Source: Actinoalloteichus hoggarensis (lineage in GTDB: Bacteria; Actinomycetota; Actinomycetes; Mycobacteriales; Pseudonocardiaceae). From it: 64,000 nucleotides of DNA. Below the pieces are notes generated by a model, which saw only the letters and a program-made list of their open reading frames with translations, ran no database searches and was not told the DNA's origin. Shown in pieces: positions 9,695 through 18,487 of this stretch. The position numbers and the translations under genes are program-made. The DNA lies in the NCBI RefSeq assembly GCF_002234535.1, contig NZ_CP022521.1, forward strand, positions 2,666,001-2,730,000. Direction: 5' to 3'. Numbering within the stretch: position 1 is the stretch's first letter; each line of letters opens with the position of its first letter.

Positions 9695-10282
9695 ATGCGC
9701 AGACTTGCCCCGATCGGGCTTTCCCTGGTGTCCCTGGTCATGGTGGCCGCCTGTACCTCGGCGGAGGAGCCTGCCGACCCCGAGCGCACCGACGACGTCC
9801 AGACTCCGACGACGAGAGTGGTCCCCGAGGACTCCACCGACGCCGCCGCCGACCTGCCGCCGTGCACCGTCGACGACGTCGAGGTCGCCGGGGCGTTCGG
9901 CGAGGCCCCGGAGGTGACGCTGACCGAGCCGTGCGGTGCCCCCGCCGAGCTGATCGTCGCGGAGCTGGAGCCGGGTGAGGAGCCCGCCGTGGCCGAGGGC
10001 GACACGGCGCTGATGGACTACCAGCTCACGCTGGCGTCCACCGGCGAGATCGCGGACTCGTCCTACCAGCGCGGCGAGCCCTTCGCCGTGGAGAACGTCG
10101 GTCAGGCTCAGGTCATCCAGGGCTGGAACGAGGGCCTCGTCGGTCTGACGACCGGCAGCCGCAACCTGCTGATCATCCCGCCGGAGCTGGCCTACGGTAC
10201 GTCGGAGGAGAGCAACCATCAGCTGGCAGGCGAGACGCTGATCTTCGTCGTCGACGTCGTGGAGACCGAGCCCGCCGCCTGA
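9695..10282 (+). CDS. FKBP-type peptidyl-prolyl isomerase lipoprotein
   Basis: Membrane-anchored prolyl isomerase assisting folding of exported proteins. 195 residues; the N-terminus MRRLAPIGL followed by VSLVMVAAC is a lipoprotein signal with lipobox cysteine near residue 21. After an acidic, Pro-rich linker, the FKBP domain covers about residues 100-192: GDTALMDYQLTL, QAQVIQGWNEGLVGLTTGS and LIIPPELAYG are the standard strands and loop. An internal cysteine pair (LPPC and EPCG) precedes the domain. The gene stands alone and ends at a strong bidirectional terminator. Confidence 0.92.
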   Translation: MRRLAPIGLSLVSLVMVAACTSAEEPADPERTDDVQTPTTRVVPEDSTDAAADLPPCTVDDVEVAGAFGEAPEVTLTEPCGAPAELIVAELEPGEEPAVAEGDTALMDYQLTLASTGEIADSSYQRGEPFAVENVGQAQVIQGWNEGLVGLTTGSRNLLIIPPELAYGTSEESNHQLAGETLIFVVDVVETEPAA

Positions 10283-10309
10283 GGCGTGCCGGGCACGATC
10301 GAACCGCGA

Positions 10310-10344
10310 ACGACCCCGCCGGTCCGGTGGATCGGCGGGGTCGT
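10310..10344. terminator. Bidirectional terminator hairpin
   Basis: Perfect 12-bp arms (ACGACCCCGCCG with CGGCGGGGTCGT) around an 11-base loop, between the convergent FKBP and quinone oxidoreductase genes. No U-tract, as is usual in actinomycetes. Confidence 0.75.
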
Positions 10345-10357
10345 CGCATGTCCGGCG

Positions 10358-11326
10358 TCAGGGCAGCAGGAGCAGTTTCCCGGTGGTGCCCCGGCTCGCC
10401 AGCGCGGTGTGCGCCGCCGCCGCGTCGGCCAACGGGTACTCGTGGCCGACGCGGACGCGCAGCGAGCCCGCCAGCACCGCGTCGAACAGCTCGCCCGCGC
10501 GCCAGGCCAGTTCGCCCGGCGCGGCCAGGTAGTGCACGAGCGAAGGTCGGGTCACGTACAGGCCGCCACTGGAGTTGAGGCGTTGCAGGTCCACGGGCGG
10601 CACCTGGCCGCTCGATCCGCCGAGCAGCACCATCAGGCCCCGGCGCCGCAGCACCTTCAGGCCGCCGTCGAAGGTGTCCTTGCCGACGCCGTCGTAGACC
10701 ACGTCCACGCCCGCGCCGTCGGTCAGCTCATGGACGCCCGCCACGAAGTCGGTCTCGGTGTAGCGGATCACCTCGGCGGCGCCCGCCTCCCTGGCCAGCG
10801 CCTCCTTCTCCGCGGTGGACACCGTGGCGATCACCCTGGCTCCGCGCGTGGCGGCGAGCTGGGTCAGCAGCAGGCCGAGTCCGCCCGCCGCCGCGTGGAT
10901 CAACACCGTCTCGCCCGAGGCGATCGGATGGGTGGACACCGCCAGGTAATGCGCGGTGAGGCCCTGCAGCATCAACGCGGCGGCCGTGCGCTCGTCGATC
11001 CCCTCGGGCAGCGCCACCAGATTCGCGGCGGGTACGGCGACCCGTTCGGCATAGCCGCTGCCGCCCTGTCCCCAGGCCACTCGGTCGCCCACCGCGAACG
11101 CGGTCACGCCCTCGCCGACCTCGACCACCCGGCCCGCGCCCTCCTGGCCGGGGATGAAGGGGTAGGACACCGGATAGACCCCGGACCGCTGATAGGTGTC
11201 GATGAAGTTCACTCCGGCGGCGGCACTGGCCACCACCACCTCGCCCGGCCCCGGAGTGGGGTCCGGCAGTTCGACGTAGGCCAGCGTCTCCGGCCCACCC
11301 GGCGCCGCAACCTGGATCGCCCGCAT
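10358..11326 (-). CDS. qor: NADPH:quinone oxidoreductase (zinc-free MDR family)
   Basis: Cytosolic medium-chain reductase of 322 residues that transfers hydride from NADPH to quinones or enones. ATG 11326 is preceded by GGGAGAG. The N-terminal GroES-like domain has GVNFIDTYQRSG and PFIPGQEGAG; the Rossmann domain has HAAAGGLGLLLTQLA (residues near 145-160), with no zinc ligands, which places it in the quinone oxidoreductase branch. From memory a quinone reductase holds the same relative place in M. tuberculosis (Rv1454c), so it belongs to the conserved backbone. Confidence 0.92.
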   Translation of the reverse strand: MRAIQVAAPGGPETLAYVELPDPTPGPGEVVVASAAAGVNFIDTYQRSGVYPVSYPFIPGQEGAGRVVEVGEGVTAFAVGDRVAWGQGGSGYAERVAVPAANLVALPEGIDERTAAALMLQGLTAHYLAVSTHPIASGETVLIHAAAGGLGLLLTQLAATRGARVIATVSTAEKEALAREAGAAEVIRYTETDFVAGVHELTDGAGVDVVYDGVGKDTFDGGLKVLRRRGLMVLLGGSSGQVPPVDLQRLNSSGGLYVTRPSLVHYLAAPGELAWRAGELFDAVLAGSLRVRVGHEYPLADAAAAHTALASRGTTGKLLLLP

Positions 11327-11493
11327 CGTGTCTCTCCCGTTCACTCGTCGTCCCCGCCGGCTCGGCGCCGGTGGGCGCTGCCGCGGCGGGCCGGACGGAG
11401 GTGGCTCGCTCCGCCCGGCCCATCCAACTCCGATCTTCGGTGCGGCGCGACCCTCCGTGCGTCGGCGCACCCGATCGACTCCGTTTCGTCGGC

Positions 11494-13128
11494 TCAGCTC
11501 TCCAACGCCACGCGCCGCGCCAGACCCAGCGGCAGCGCGCCGGAGCCCGCGACGGTGTCGTGGAACTCGCGCAGCGAGCCCCGCCCGGCGGCGAGATAGT
11601 CGGCGCGGATCGACTCGATCTCCAGGCAGCCGGTGAGGTAGGACGGGGCCTGGGTCGGCCAGGAGCAGTACCGGCGTACCTCGCCGACGGCCGTGCCCGG
11701 CGTCAACGCGGCCTTGGTGGACAGGAACCTCTCGGCCTCGGCGATCTCCATCTCGCCGGTGTGCAGCGCGGTGTCGACCACGATGCGCGCCGCGCGGAAG
11801 AGCCGGGCCTCCAGGTGTCCGAGTTCATGCGCCGGGTCGGCGAAGTAACCCTGCTCCCGCATCATCGTCTCGACGTAGAGCGCCCAGCCCTCGCTGAAGT
11901 AGGACGTGCGGAACGTCTTGCGCACCCGGCGCGGGCCGCCCGCCGCCCAGGAGAGATGCCAGTGGTGACCGGGATAGGCCTCGTGGACCGCGATGGTCGG
12001 CATCTGGGCCCTGGCGTTGGTCTTCAGCCGTTGCCGCACCTGCTCCTCGGTGAAGTCGTCCGGCGTGTGCGGCACGAAGAAGTGTCCGAGCCGGGAGGTG
12101 GTCAGCGGCGGTGGAGCCATGTAGTAGGCCACCGAGAGGATCGGCCGCTGGAAGGCAGGCGAGGGCAGGACCTCGCAGTGCTCGCCGTCCGCGAAGGACA
12201 CCAGTTCGCGTTCGACGAGGAAGCGCCGAGCCCGCTCGGTCTCGGCCGCGTACTCCGCCCGCATCGCCTCCAGCGTGGGCGGATAGTCGTCCTGGAGCCG
12301 TTCCATCACCGCCCGCCAGTCCGAGGAGCCGCCGGGCACCCGCCGCGCTGCCTCGCGCATCTCCTCTTCGAGGGCGGCGTGCGCGGCCAGTCCGCGGCGG
12401 TGCAGCTCCGCCGTGTCATAGCCGAGCAGTTCCTTGTCCAGCAGCAGGGCGGAGTAGCTCTGCTCGCCCATACGCCAGTCGCCCCTGGCACGCTCGGCGA
12501 ACTCGGTGAGGAAGGCGACGAGGGTGTCGAAGGCCTCGGCGGCGGGCACGGCGGCCTCGGCCAGCCGCGCCCGTAGTCCCGGATCGGTCACCATCGCGGG
12601 CAGTGCGGAGGTCAGGAACTCCCGGCCGGTGCGGGCCTGATCGAGGGCACGGCCGACCAGTAAGGGCGCGGCCAGCTCCGGGTCGAGGTTGGCTCGGCAG
12701 GCCGCCAGCACGGCGGGCACCTCGGCGAGTCTGCCGCAGGCGGAGGCCACCAGTTCGGACTCGGGGGCACCGCCGCGCAGGAAGGTGAGGAACAGACTGG
12801 TGAAGATCGGTCCGGTGTAGACGGACGGATCGCGGCGCCACGACGGCCACCGCGCGTGGATCGCGCCGCCGCGCAGCGTGGCGATCAGGAGGTCTCGGTC
12901 GACCGTGTCGTCCACGGTCAGCCCCGCGGCGTCGATCTGCTCGAAGCGACGCAGCCACCGCGCCTGCTCGGCCTCGACCGACTGTAGCGCCGAGGCGGAG
13001 AAGTCGCCGAGCGTGTGACGGTGGGCCTCGGAGCCCAGCGTGGCGGCGTGCACGGGATGGCGGTCGTAGTACCAGTCGAGGTACTCGTCGACCAGTCCGG
13101 TCAGCGGGGGAGTGGGTTGCTGGCTCAT
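11494..13128 (-). CDS. DUF885 family metallopeptidase-like protein
   Basis: 544 residues, the usual length of the DUF885 family. The zinc-type motif HEAYPGHHW lies near residue 382 and is followed by TSYFSEGWALYVETMM, where the glutamate is a likely third ligand; this arrangement is typical of the family, related to gluzincin peptidases. There is no signal peptide, so a cytosolic role is likely; the substrate is unknown. ATG 13128 has no ribosome binding site but follows TAAGGT by 6 bases, suggesting a leaderless transcript. Confidence 0.85.
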   Translation of the reverse strand: MSQQPTPPLTGLVDEYLDWYYDRHPVHAATLGSEAHRHTLGDFSASALQSVEAEQARWLRRFEQIDAAGLTVDDTVDRDLLIATLRGGAIHARWPSWRRDPSVYTGPIFTSLFLTFLRGGAPESELVASACGRLAEVPAVLAACRANLDPELAAPLLVGRALDQARTGREFLTSALPAMVTDPGLRARLAEAAVPAAEAFDTLVAFLTEFAERARGDWRMGEQSYSALLLDKELLGYDTAELHRRGLAAHAALEEEMREAARRVPGGSSDWRAVMERLQDDYPPTLEAMRAEYAAETERARRFLVERELVSFADGEHCEVLPSPAFQRPILSVAYYMAPPPLTTSRLGHFFVPHTPDDFTEEQVRQRLKTNARAQMPTIAVHEAYPGHHWHLSWAAGGPRRVRKTFRTSYFSEGWALYVETMMREQGYFADPAHELGHLEARLFRAARIVVDTALHTGEMEIAEAERFLSTKAALTPGTAVGEVRRYCSWPTQAPSYLTGCLEIESIRADYLAAGRGSLREFHDTVAGSGALPLGLARRVALES

Positions 13129-13134
13129 GCGACG

Positions 13135-13140
13135 ACCTTA
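13135..13140 (-). promoter_or_regulatory. Leaderless-type -10 box of DUF885 gene
   Basis: TAAGGT on the minus strand, 6 bases before ATG 13128, with no Shine-Dalgarno between. Confidence 0.5.
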
Positions 13141-13547
13141 AACCGTTCGCCTTGCTAAAGTCCTGGATCGTCCGACTCGCGGCTTCCGGTGCCCCGACGA
13201 CCGCCCGCGTCCGCCTGAAGGGACCATGCGGGCCGTCGACACGGCCGCCGCGGTCTTCTCGCCGGTTTCAGGACCGGTCACCTCGCGGGTGCGGCGCCTG
13301 CCGCGAGCCTCCCGCGGCCCTTCGGAGGTCGGCGGCGGACGCCCTTCCCCACCGGGGCGGCTGCCGGCGTCCTCGATCGCTCCCCTGAAGAGGAGACGGT
13401 CGCCGTGCGCCGCCTCGGGCTGCGCCATGACGGTCGCCGACTCGGCCGAGAGCGGACCGAAGCCTCGGAATGCCCGTCGGGCCGACCCGTTCCGCCGCCG
13501 GATGTGATCCGGATCAAGCCGGCTCGGCTCGTCCCCTCCCCGCAGCC

Positions 13548-13553
13548 TAGGCT
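13548..13553 (+). promoter_or_regulatory. Leaderless-type -10 box of the 13560 gene
   Basis: TAGGCT, 6 bases before ATG 13560, with no Shine-Dalgarno between. Confidence 0.5.
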
Positions 13554-13559
13554 CAAGAC

Positions 13560-13871
13560 ATGTCTGAGCAGCCGACGCAGACCCCCGTCGTGCCGTCCGC
13601 CGCCGTGTCGTCGGCCCGTCGGTTCCTCGCCGATCACGGCACGACGGCACGCGCCGTGGTCGCCTACCTCGGGCAGAAGGGCGCGCGGGTCACCCTCGTC
13701 GGGGAGGACGGAGCACTGGGCGACGTCATCGTGGCCGACGTCGCCACCGGCGCCGCACTGTGTGAGCAGGTCGAGGGCCTGATCCCCTCGGAGTGGGACC
13801 GGGACACCACCGAAGCCCTGACGATCGGCCCCGCCCACCGGCGCAGAATGGCGGGCAGGCGGGTCCGGTGA
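13560..13871 (+). CDS. Small conserved-looking protein, function unknown
   Basis: 103 residues with no signal peptide or membrane segment. A compact middle part (GARVTLVGEDGALGDVIVAD) looks like a small alpha/beta domain, and the C-terminus is basic. I cannot name the family. The stop overlaps the GTG of the ATP-grasp gene as GTGA, so both proteins are made together and may act together. ATG 13560 directly follows a -10-like box. Confidence 0.65.
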   Translation: MSEQPTQTPVVPSAAVSSARRFLADHGTTARAVVAYLGQKGARVTLVGEDGALGDVIVADVATGAALCEQVEGLIPSEWDRDTTEALTIGPAHRRRMAGRRVR

Positions 13872-14755
13872 CCGCCCGTCCGCTCGTCCTGCTGGCGACG
13901 TGCCAGGAGCTGCCCGGCGGCTACGCCGACGACATCGAACTCGTCGCGGCGTTCGCCGAGCAGGGCATCTCGGCGAGCTGGGCGCCCTGGGACGACACCG
14001 ACATCGACTTCGCCGCCGCCGACCTGGTGCTGCTCCGGTCGCCCTGGGACTACATGCGCAGGCTCGACGAGTTCCTCGCCTGGTGCGACTCGCTGCCCCG
14101 ACTGGCCAACCCGGCCTCGGTGGTCCGGTGGAACACCGACAAGCGCTATCTCGTCGCCCTGGCCGAGGCCGGGGTCGCGGTGGTGCCGGGCAGCGTGGTC
14201 CCGCCCGGCGAGCGGCCTGCCTGGCCCGCGACGGAGTTCGTGATCAAACCCACGGTCGGCGCGGGCTCGGTCGAAGTCGGCCGCTTCACCCCCGACCGCC
14301 GCGCCGAGGCCGCCGCACACCTGGCCGCCCTGCACGCCTCGGGCGCGACGGCGCTGCTCCAGCCGTATCAGGCCAGCGTGGACACCGAGGGGGAGACCGC
14401 GCTGGTGTTCTTCGCCGGGGTCTTCTCCCACGCGTTCCACAAGCCCGCGATGCTCGACGGCGGACCGGCCCGGGCTCGGGCTTCGCTGGCCGACGCCGAG
14501 GTCGTGCGGCCCGCACGGGCAGGCGACGCGCACCGCGCCGTGGCCGAGTCCGCTCTCGGCGCCGCGGCCAGACTGCTACGGCTGCGTCGCCAGGATCTCC
14601 TCTACGCCAGGGTGGACCTGATCGCCGACGACACCGGCAGCCCGCTCGTGCTGGAGCTGGAGCTGAGCGAGCCGCTGCTCGGCCTGCGGTTGACCGACGC
14701 CTCGGCGCGGCGACGACTCGCCGCCGCCGTGGCCGCTCGGCTGCGCGCCGGCTGA
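13868..14755 (+). CDS. ATP-grasp (RimK/GshB-like) ligase
   Basis: 295 residues. The frame continues upstream, but GTG 13868 (MTARPLVLLATCQELPGG) is favoured by the 4-base overlap with the preceding gene. ATP-grasp features: LANPASVVRWNTDKRYL, EFVIKPTVGAGSVEVGRF as the nucleotide-binding loop with its lysine, LLQPYQASVDTEGETALVFF, and the metal-binding end YARVDLIADD followed by LVLELELSEP. These enzymes join a carboxylate to an amine or thiol using ATP. Related actinobacterial proteins are usually annotated only as ATP-grasp; the substrate is unknown. Confidence 0.8.
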   Translation: MTARPLVLLATCQELPGGYADDIELVAAFAEQGISASWAPWDDTDIDFAAADLVLLRSPWDYMRRLDEFLAWCDSLPRLANPASVVRWNTDKRYLVALAEAGVAVVPGSVVPPGERPAWPATEFVIKPTVGAGSVEVGRFTPDRRAEAAAHLAALHASGATALLQPYQASVDTEGETALVFFAGVFSHAFHKPAMLDGGPARARASLADAEVVRPARAGDAHRAVAESALGAAARLLRLRRQDLLYARVDLIADDTGSPLVLELELSEPLLGLRLTDASARRRLAAAVAARLRAG

Positions 14756-15172
14756 CCGTCCCTCGCCCGCCGGCGCCGATGATCGCGGCGCTGTCCGCGT
14801 GGGACCGCCCCTCATGCCGGATTCCGCCCGCTCACAGCGGGGGTGCGACCCCTTCGCGTGGGTCGCGCTCGCCGTCGCCTCGGGGAGGCTCACGTGGCGA
14901 CGCGGGCCGTATCCGGTCCCGTGCGCTCTCGCCGTGGCGCCGCACCCGTGCCCTGCCGCCGCGAACCGACCCGCCGGATCCCTGCCGCCGCGAGCCGAGT
15001 CGACGTGAGCGAGTCGAGCCGTCACGAGCAGGCCGCCGTCTCCGTCGCCCTCTCGGCCGCCGATCCGATGTCGGGATCGGGTCGTATCCTTCGCGCGCTT
15101 GTCAGTCGATCATTCAGGTACTACGGTTACTTCAGTGTAAAATGAAGTTGATCCCAGTCGAGGGAGCAGTCG
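14756..15172. other. 417-base region upstream of the GbsR-like gene
   Basis: No gene is supported. The last 70 bases are distinctly AT-richer and contain the promoter and inverted repeat described at 15129-15148. Confidence 0.45.
15129..15148. promoter_or_regulatory. Inverted repeat over a -10 box, probable autoregulatory operator
   Basis: ACTTCA (15129-15134) and TGAAGT (15143-15148) are perfect 6-bp arms around 8 bases. TAAAAT at 15138-15143 inside it is a good -10. A repressor bound here would block the promoter of the regulator that starts at 15173. Confidence 0.55.
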
Positions 15173-15652
15173 ATGACCGAGCGCGGAACGTACTCCACTC
15201 CGGCGGCGAACTGGATCGAGCGGGTGGCGGCCTTCTACGTCGAAGAGGGGATGCCCCTGATCGCGGGCCGCATCCTCGGCTACCTGCTGATCTGCGACCC
15301 GCCGGAGCGCACGGCCGCCGAACTGGCCGCCGCGGTGGACGCCAGCAGCGGCTCGGTGAGCACCAACATCCGACTGCTCGCCCGCGCCGGTCTGGTGAGC
15401 AAGACGACTCGCCGAGGCAGGGAGGCGGCCCTCTACCGGCTGGAGGAACATCGCTGGCCGGGCTTCGTCCAAGACCGTTTCGACCGCGTCGCCCGCGCCC
15501 GTGACCTCACCAAGGAGGGGCTGCGGCTGCTGTCGGGCAATTCGCAGCGGGCAGCGCGCCTCCGCGAGGTCAGTGAGTTCTACGACTGGCTCACCGACCA
15601 GCTGCCGGAGCTGTGGACTCGCTGGGAGGCCGAGCGCCGTACCCGACGCTGA
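15173..15652 (+). CDS. GbsR/MarR-family transcriptional regulator
   Basis: 159-residue winged-helix regulator. ATG 15173 has GGGAG 6-7 bases upstream. The helix-turn-helix is near residues 40-90 (ERTAAELAAAVDASSGSVST, then LLARAGLVSKTTRRGRE with the wing basic). The N-terminal YVEEGMPLIAGRILGYLLI is characteristic of the GbsR-like branch. Its neighbours are unrelated biosynthetic genes, so the target is not obvious beyond its own promoter. It converges with ctaA with only 34 bases between. Confidence 0.85.
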   Translation: MTERGTYSTPAANWIERVAAFYVEEGMPLIAGRILGYLLICDPPERTAAELAAAVDASSGSVSTNIRLLARAGLVSKTTRRGREAALYRLEEHRWPGFVQDRFDRVARARDLTKEGLRLLSGNSQRAARLREVSEFYDWLTDQLPELWTRWEAERRTRR

Positions 15653-15686
15653 ACGGGCGGCCGGCCCGAGGCGACCGACGAGGCGG

Positions 15687-16697
15687 TCAGCCGGTGGACG
15701 CGAACTCGCCGCGACGGCCGGTCGGCTTCCGGTTCGGGCGGGCCGCGTCGAACGCGGCGGGTGCCGGGCCGCGGTCGCGCAGAGTCGTCCAGAGCCAGGC
15801 ACAGGCCACCACGACGAGTGCGGCGCCGAGGACGTGCAGCGTGACCAGCACCTCGGGCACCCCGGTCCAGTACTGGACCATGCCGATCGCGCCCTGTGCC
15901 AGCACGACGCCGAGCAGCCACCAGTAGCCGCGCCACGCCCGCGCGGGCGCTTCCACGGCACGGAAGATGAAGGCCAGGGCGATGAGCATGCCGAGGAAGA
16001 GGAACAGCAGCTCGGCGTGCACCTGCGCCAGCACGTCGATCGGCAGATCGAGGCGGGGCGTGTTCGGGTCGCCCGCGTGCGGGCCCGCCGCCGTGACCAG
16101 CGTGCCCATGATGATCAGTGCGGCGAGGACTCCGGTGGCGACGCCCGCGAGGTGCTGGATCGCGGCGGGAACCAGCCTGCGCGGCTCCCGATCACCCTCG
16201 TTCGCGGAACGCAGCATGATGACGGCCGTCCACACCAGGCACATCGACACGAGCAGGTGCGTCGCCACGGTCCACCAGGTCAGGTCCATCCAGACAGTGA
16301 TGCCGCCGATGAGCGCCTGGAGCAGCGTCCCGGCCAGCGTGATCGCGGCGAGACGGACCACCCTCGGCCTGCGCGGCCGCAGCCCCAGCGCGCCGAGCAG
16401 ACAGAGCAGCGCGACGGCGCCGATCCCGACCGACAGCAGCCGGTTGCCGAACTCGATCCACTGGGTGATGGCGTCCATCTCCGGGTGCGCCACGGGCACC
16501 ATGCTGCCGGGATGACATTCCGGCCAGGCATCGCAGCCCAGACCGGAGCCGGTCACCCGGACGACCGAGCCGGTGACGGCGATGACGGTCTGACAGATCA
16601 GGTTGATCAGGAAGAGCAGCCGCATCACCCGCGATCCGACGTTCGGAAGCCGATCGGTCACACGGGAGGAGGCGTCTCGCTGCGGCACGGCATGCAT
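15687..16697 (-). CDS. ctaA: Heme A synthase
   Basis: Eight-helix membrane enzyme converting heme O (product of CtaB) to heme A for cytochrome aa3 oxidase. 336 residues. The first periplasmic loop has the paired cysteines GLGCDAWPECHPG near residue 55; conserved heme-ligand histidines lie in helices, for example WWTVATHLLVSM, LAQVHAELLFLF and LVTLHVLGA. ATG 16697 is used; a slightly later in-frame start before MRLLFLINLI is possible. It follows the ABC exporter genes in the same direction with 47 bases between, so co-transcription is likely. Confidence 0.94.
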   Translation of the reverse strand: MHAVPQRDASSRVTDRLPNVGSRVMRLLFLINLICQTVIAVTGSVVRVTGSGLGCDAWPECHPGSMVPVAHPEMDAITQWIEFGNRLLSVGIGAVALLCLLGALGLRPRRPRVVRLAAITLAGTLLQALIGGITVWMDLTWWTVATHLLVSMCLVWTAVIMLRSANEGDREPRRLVPAAIQHLAGVATGVLAALIIMGTLVTAAGPHAGDPNTPRLDLPIDVLAQVHAELLFLFLGMLIALAFIFRAVEAPARAWRGYWWLLGVVLAQGAIGMVQYWTGVPEVLVTLHVLGAALVVVACAWLWTTLRDRGPAPAAFDAARPNRKPTGRRGEFASTG

Positions 16698-16744
16698 CGT
16701 ATGACCCGCCCCGAATCGGGCCGAACGCCGCCCCGCACGTCACG

Positions 16745-17542
16745 CTAGGTGAGCCTGGTGGTGCGAATCGCCAGCGCACCCGCCGCGACACCCCAGCCGA
16801 GGAGCACGGCGATCGGCTGCCAGCCGGGAGCGGCGCCCGCGGTCGTGGCCGAGATCATCCCCTCGGCGAAGGCGGCCGAGGGGAGCCAGGCCACGACCGA
16901 GGCGACTCCGTCCGGCAGGACGTCCAGCGGCACCACGACTCCGCCCGCCAGCAGCAGGGCGAACCAGACCGTGTTCGCCAGGGCCAGCACCACCTCGGCA
17001 CGCAGCGAGCCGCCGAGCAGCACGCCGAGCGCGCCGAAGACGACGGTGCCGAGCACGAGGAGCAGCAGCAGGTAGCCGAGGCCCGCCGGAGTCGGTGACC
17101 AGCCCAGCAGCAGCGCGACGGCGCCCAGCACCACGAGTTGGACGGCGACCACGCCGAAGGTCGCCAGCACCCGCCCGCAGACCAGTGTCCACCGGGGCAG
17201 CGCCGTGGCGGCCAGCCGCTTGAGCACGCCGTAACGGCGATCGAAGCCGAGTGCGATGGCCTGTCCGGTGAACGCCGTCGACATCACCGCCAGCGCCAGG
17301 ATGCGCGGGGCGAGCGCGTCGATGCGCGGCTCGTCGAGCTCGATGACCTCCAGGGTGCTCAGCCCGATGAGCAGCGCGAGCGGGATCAGCAGCGTGAGCA
17401 GCAGGTTCTCGCCGTGCCGCAGGGTCAGCATCAGCTCGGTCCTCGCCTGGACCAGCAGCATCCGACGAAGGTTTCCCCGTCCCGGATCGGGGCGGAAGCT
17501 GCCCGGGGCGAACCGGGCGGCGGGGCTGGCGGTCTCGGTCAC
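16745..17542 (-). CDS. ABC-2 type exporter, membrane subunit
   Basis: 265-residue permease with six predicted membrane helices (for example LLLTLLIPLALLIGL, VVAVQLVVLGAVALLLG, LANTVWFALLLAGGVVVPL). It pairs with the ATPase encoded immediately upstream: GTG 17542 overlaps that gene's stop by four bases. In M. tuberculosis the equivalent pair (Rv1457c/Rv1458c, from memory) also sits between ctaA and the MptB gene. The exported substrate is unknown; drug or lipid export is common in the family. Confidence 0.88.
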   Translation of the reverse strand: MTETASPAARFAPGSFRPDPGRGNLRRMLLVQARTELMLTLRHGENLLLTLLIPLALLIGLSTLEVIELDEPRIDALAPRILALAVMSTAFTGQAIALGFDRRYGVLKRLAATALPRWTLVCGRVLATFGVVAVQLVVLGAVALLLGWSPTPAGLGYLLLLLVLGTVVFGALGVLLGGSLRAEVVLALANTVWFALLLAGGVVVPLDVLPDGVASVVAWLPSAAFAEGMISATTAGAAPGWQPIAVLLGWGVAAGALAIRTTRLT

Positions 17543-18471
17543 GAGCGAAGTTCCCGTCCGGTCAGTTCGAGGAAGACCTCTTCCAGGCTGCGACGGGCCA
17601 GCCGCATGTCCTGGGCGAACACCTCATGGCGGGCGCACCACGCGGCCACGGTCGAGGCCACCTGCGGGTCGATCCTGCCGCACACGGCGTACTCGCCCGC
17701 GCTGATCTCCTGGGCGGTGCAGCCGTCGGGCAGCGCGGTCGTCAGCAGCGCCAGATCGAGCCCGGCGCGTGATCGGAAACGCAGTCGCTGATCGTCCTCG
17801 CTGGTCAGCTCGGCGGGGCTGCCCTCGGCCACGACGGCACCGCCGTCCACGATCACCACTCGGTCGGCCAGCCGCTCGGCCTCGTCCATCAGGTGTGTGG
17901 TGAGCAGCACACTGACCCCGTCGGAGCGCAGCGCCTCGATCAGCTCCCACACCAGGTGCCTGCTCTGCGGGTCCAGTCCCGCCGTCGGCTCGTCGAGGAA
18001 CACCAGCTCGGGCCTGCCGACCAGCGCGCACGCCAGGGAGAGACGCTGCTGCTGGCCGCCGGAGAGCCGTTTGAACGGGGTGCGCCGGGCGCTGTCCAGC
18101 CCGAGGGTCGTCAACAGCCAGGAGACGTCGAGCGGACGCGCCGCGCAGGAGGCGACCAGACGCAGCATCTCCTCGGCGCGGACGCCGGGATACGCCCCGC
18201 CGCCCTGCGGCATCACCCCGACACGCGGCCGGAGCGCGTTCGCGTCGGCGATCGGGTCCAGGCCCAGCACGCGCACCCGGCCCGAATCGGGCCGTTGGAA
18301 GCCTTCGCAGATCTCGACGGTGGTGGTCTTGCCCGCGCCGTTGGGACCCAGCAGCGCCAGCACCCGACCTCGGTCGAGCCGCAGGCTCAGTCCGTCGATC
18401 GCCACGGTGGAGCGGAACCGCTTGGCCAGCTTCTCGACCTCGACGGCGGGCTGGTCGGCGGTGGTGGTCAC
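17539..18471 (-). CDS. ABC-2 type exporter, ATP-binding subunit
   Basis: 310-residue DrrA-like ATPase driving the membrane subunit. Walker A is LLGPNGAGKTTT (near residue 40), the Q-loop GVMPQGGG, the signature LSGGQQQRLSLA, Walker B LVFLDEPTAGLD, and the switch His in LLTTHLMDEAE. About 90 residues after the nucleotide-binding domain form a C-terminal regulatory extension. GTG 18471 is chosen because TAGTCT lies 8 bases upstream and homology starts at AVEVEKLAKRF just after it; there is no Shine-Dalgarno. Confidence 0.9.
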   Translation of the reverse strand: MTTTADQPAVEVEKLAKRFRSTVAIDGLSLRLDRGRVLALLGPNGAGKTTTVEICEGFQRPDSGRVRVLGLDPIADANALRPRVGVMPQGGGAYPGVRAEEMLRLVASCAARPLDVSWLLTTLGLDSARRTPFKRLSGGQQQRLSLACALVGRPELVFLDEPTAGLDPQSRHLVWELIEALRSDGVSVLLTTHLMDEAERLADRVVIVDGGAVVAEGSPAELTSEDDQRLRFRSRAGLDLALLTTALPDGCTAQEISAGEYAVCGRIDPQVASTVAAWCARHEVFAQDMRLARRSLEEVFLELTGRELRS

Positions 18472-18479
18472 GACGCTGG

Positions 18480-18485
18480 AGACTA
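18480..18485 (-). promoter_or_regulatory. Leaderless-type -10 box of the ABC ATPase gene
   Basis: TAGTCT on the minus strand, 8 bases before GTG 18471. It lies just after the stop of the mannosyltransferase gene, so the exporter could be transcribed separately from it. Confidence 0.4.
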
Positions 18486-18487
18486 GC

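Larger units (their letters stand above)
13129..13559. other. 431-base divergent intergenic region
   Basis: Between the divergent DUF885 gene and the small-protein gene at 13560. It holds a -10-like box at each end (13135-13140 minus, 13548-13553 plus). I see no gene or clear repeat in the middle. Confidence 0.4.
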
